Source: Anastrepha obliqua
Taxonomy: Eukaryota; Arthropoda; Insecta; Diptera; Tephritidae
Length of the DNA: 64,000 nt
Direction: 5' to 3'
Assembly (NCBI RefSeq): GCF_027943255.1
Contig: NC_072893.1
Location: 25,256,001-25,320,000, forward strand
Positions 63,379 through 64,000 of the stretch are shown here, in pieces. The position numbers and the translations under genes were made by a program. The notes under the pieces were generated by a model, which had not been told where the DNA came from, ran no database searches, and worked only from the letters and a program-made list of their open reading frames with translations. Each line of letters begins with the position of its first letter. Position 1 is the first letter of the stretch.

Positions 63379-64000
63379 TTTGAACTAATTGCCAAAGTTA
63401 CTTTTTGTTAGTTTTCCCTCACGCGGAGCTGGTGGCGATTTCAAATCATTCTGGCATTGGCTTTCAATTTAGTTAGAAGCCTTGACTTGTAAATAAAGAC
63501 ATTACTAATGAAATAGTTGGAACTACTAAATTTCAAATCGCTTCTTCTATGACAACACAACAACAACGCATTTGCCACCTTGTCGCCAATTTAGAAATCA
63601 CATTTTTATATTCATTTTGAAGAGAATATTTCTCTTACGAAAATTGCATATTTCCTTAATATCTTTTAAAAAATACGTGGGCGTATTTATCGAAAAATAT
63701 ACCCAGCATTTGTGTTCCCATTCCCAAAGCTTTCGTTTTGTTTCTCCAGATTGTTTTTGCAAAAATAGAAAGACTAAGACTTGCTATCACAAGCACAACA
63801 AAATAGCACACGCGTGACACAATTTTGATTAAGAGAACATGCAGATATATACTTAATATGTATGTATTGTATTCTATTTATAGAAATAAATATAAAATGA
63901 GGTCACGCATTATGGAAAATAAGCCGTATATTATATCAAAAGTGTGCCGGGAATTGATTAAAAAAAATTTTTTTTTTGTTTATCTTTACAATTTATTGCA
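63379..64000. other. No supported feature up to the window end
   Basis: AT-rich sequence without recognisable coding, RNA or repeat boundaries. Confidence 0.3.

Overview
The window is eukaryotic insect DNA, most probably from a tephritid fruit fly (Diptera). The evidence is an AT-rich background, short host exons with GT/AG introns, host proteins that read like fly orthologues, (TA)-flanked mariner/rosa-type transposons, and a very dense mosaic of dead LINEs, SINEs and MITEs. Nothing prokaryotic is present (no operons, Shine-Dalgarno sites or CRISPR). The species is inferred, not shown.

Host genes are few. (1) At 1331-1916 on the minus strand are the two last coding exons of a HAD-family phosphatase of the 4-nitrophenylphosphatase / phosphoglycolate phosphatase group; the exon with the nucleophilic Asp is not in view. 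(2) At 16454-29231 on the plus strand is a three-exon SIAH/SINA-type gene: 422 + 194 + 204 codons, RING at the end of exon 1, SINA zinc finger and substrate-binding region in exon 2, and a basic/acidic tail in exon 3. Its first intron (8.9 kb) is packed with transposons. (3) At 36497-37240 on the plus strand is MED20, a Mediator subunit, as a single coding exon behind a small 5'-UTR intron. (4) At 52278-52369 on the minus strand is the last coding exon of an unidentified gene, followed by more than 5 kb of AT-rich DNA that may be a long 3' UTR.

Most of the rest is mobile DNA. There are DD41D rosa-like elements (2361-3671 nearly complete; nested copies in 22635-26525; deletion-derivative MITEs at 13679, 18309 and 35726), classical mariners (4835, 8103, 43064), a Tc1-like deletion derivative (11816) and a maT-like fragment (12800). 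LINE remnants include R1-like, LOA/I-like, jockey-like and two RTE-like lineages, with one young 5'-truncated RTE at 53138-55624 that keeps an open frame of about 818 codons. A tRNA-derived SINE family and a (GTT)n-ended repeat family recur, and there are two large foldback elements at 60403 and 61616.

Three constructions stand out. The first is a RAG1/Chapaev-related DNA transposon (39025-42119) whose terminal inverted repeats begin with CACAGTG, the same heptamer used by vertebrate recombination signal sequences; it lies inside a Harbinger-like element. The second is a 2.0-kb terminal-inverted-repeat element with a 9-bp target duplication (43771-45809) that carries a piece of the host chaperonin gene CCT8 and has jumped into a mariner transposase, a Pack-MULE-like gene capture in an animal. 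The third is a shared 3' end between the tRNA-derived SINE and the RTE LINE, suggesting which LINE drives the SINE.
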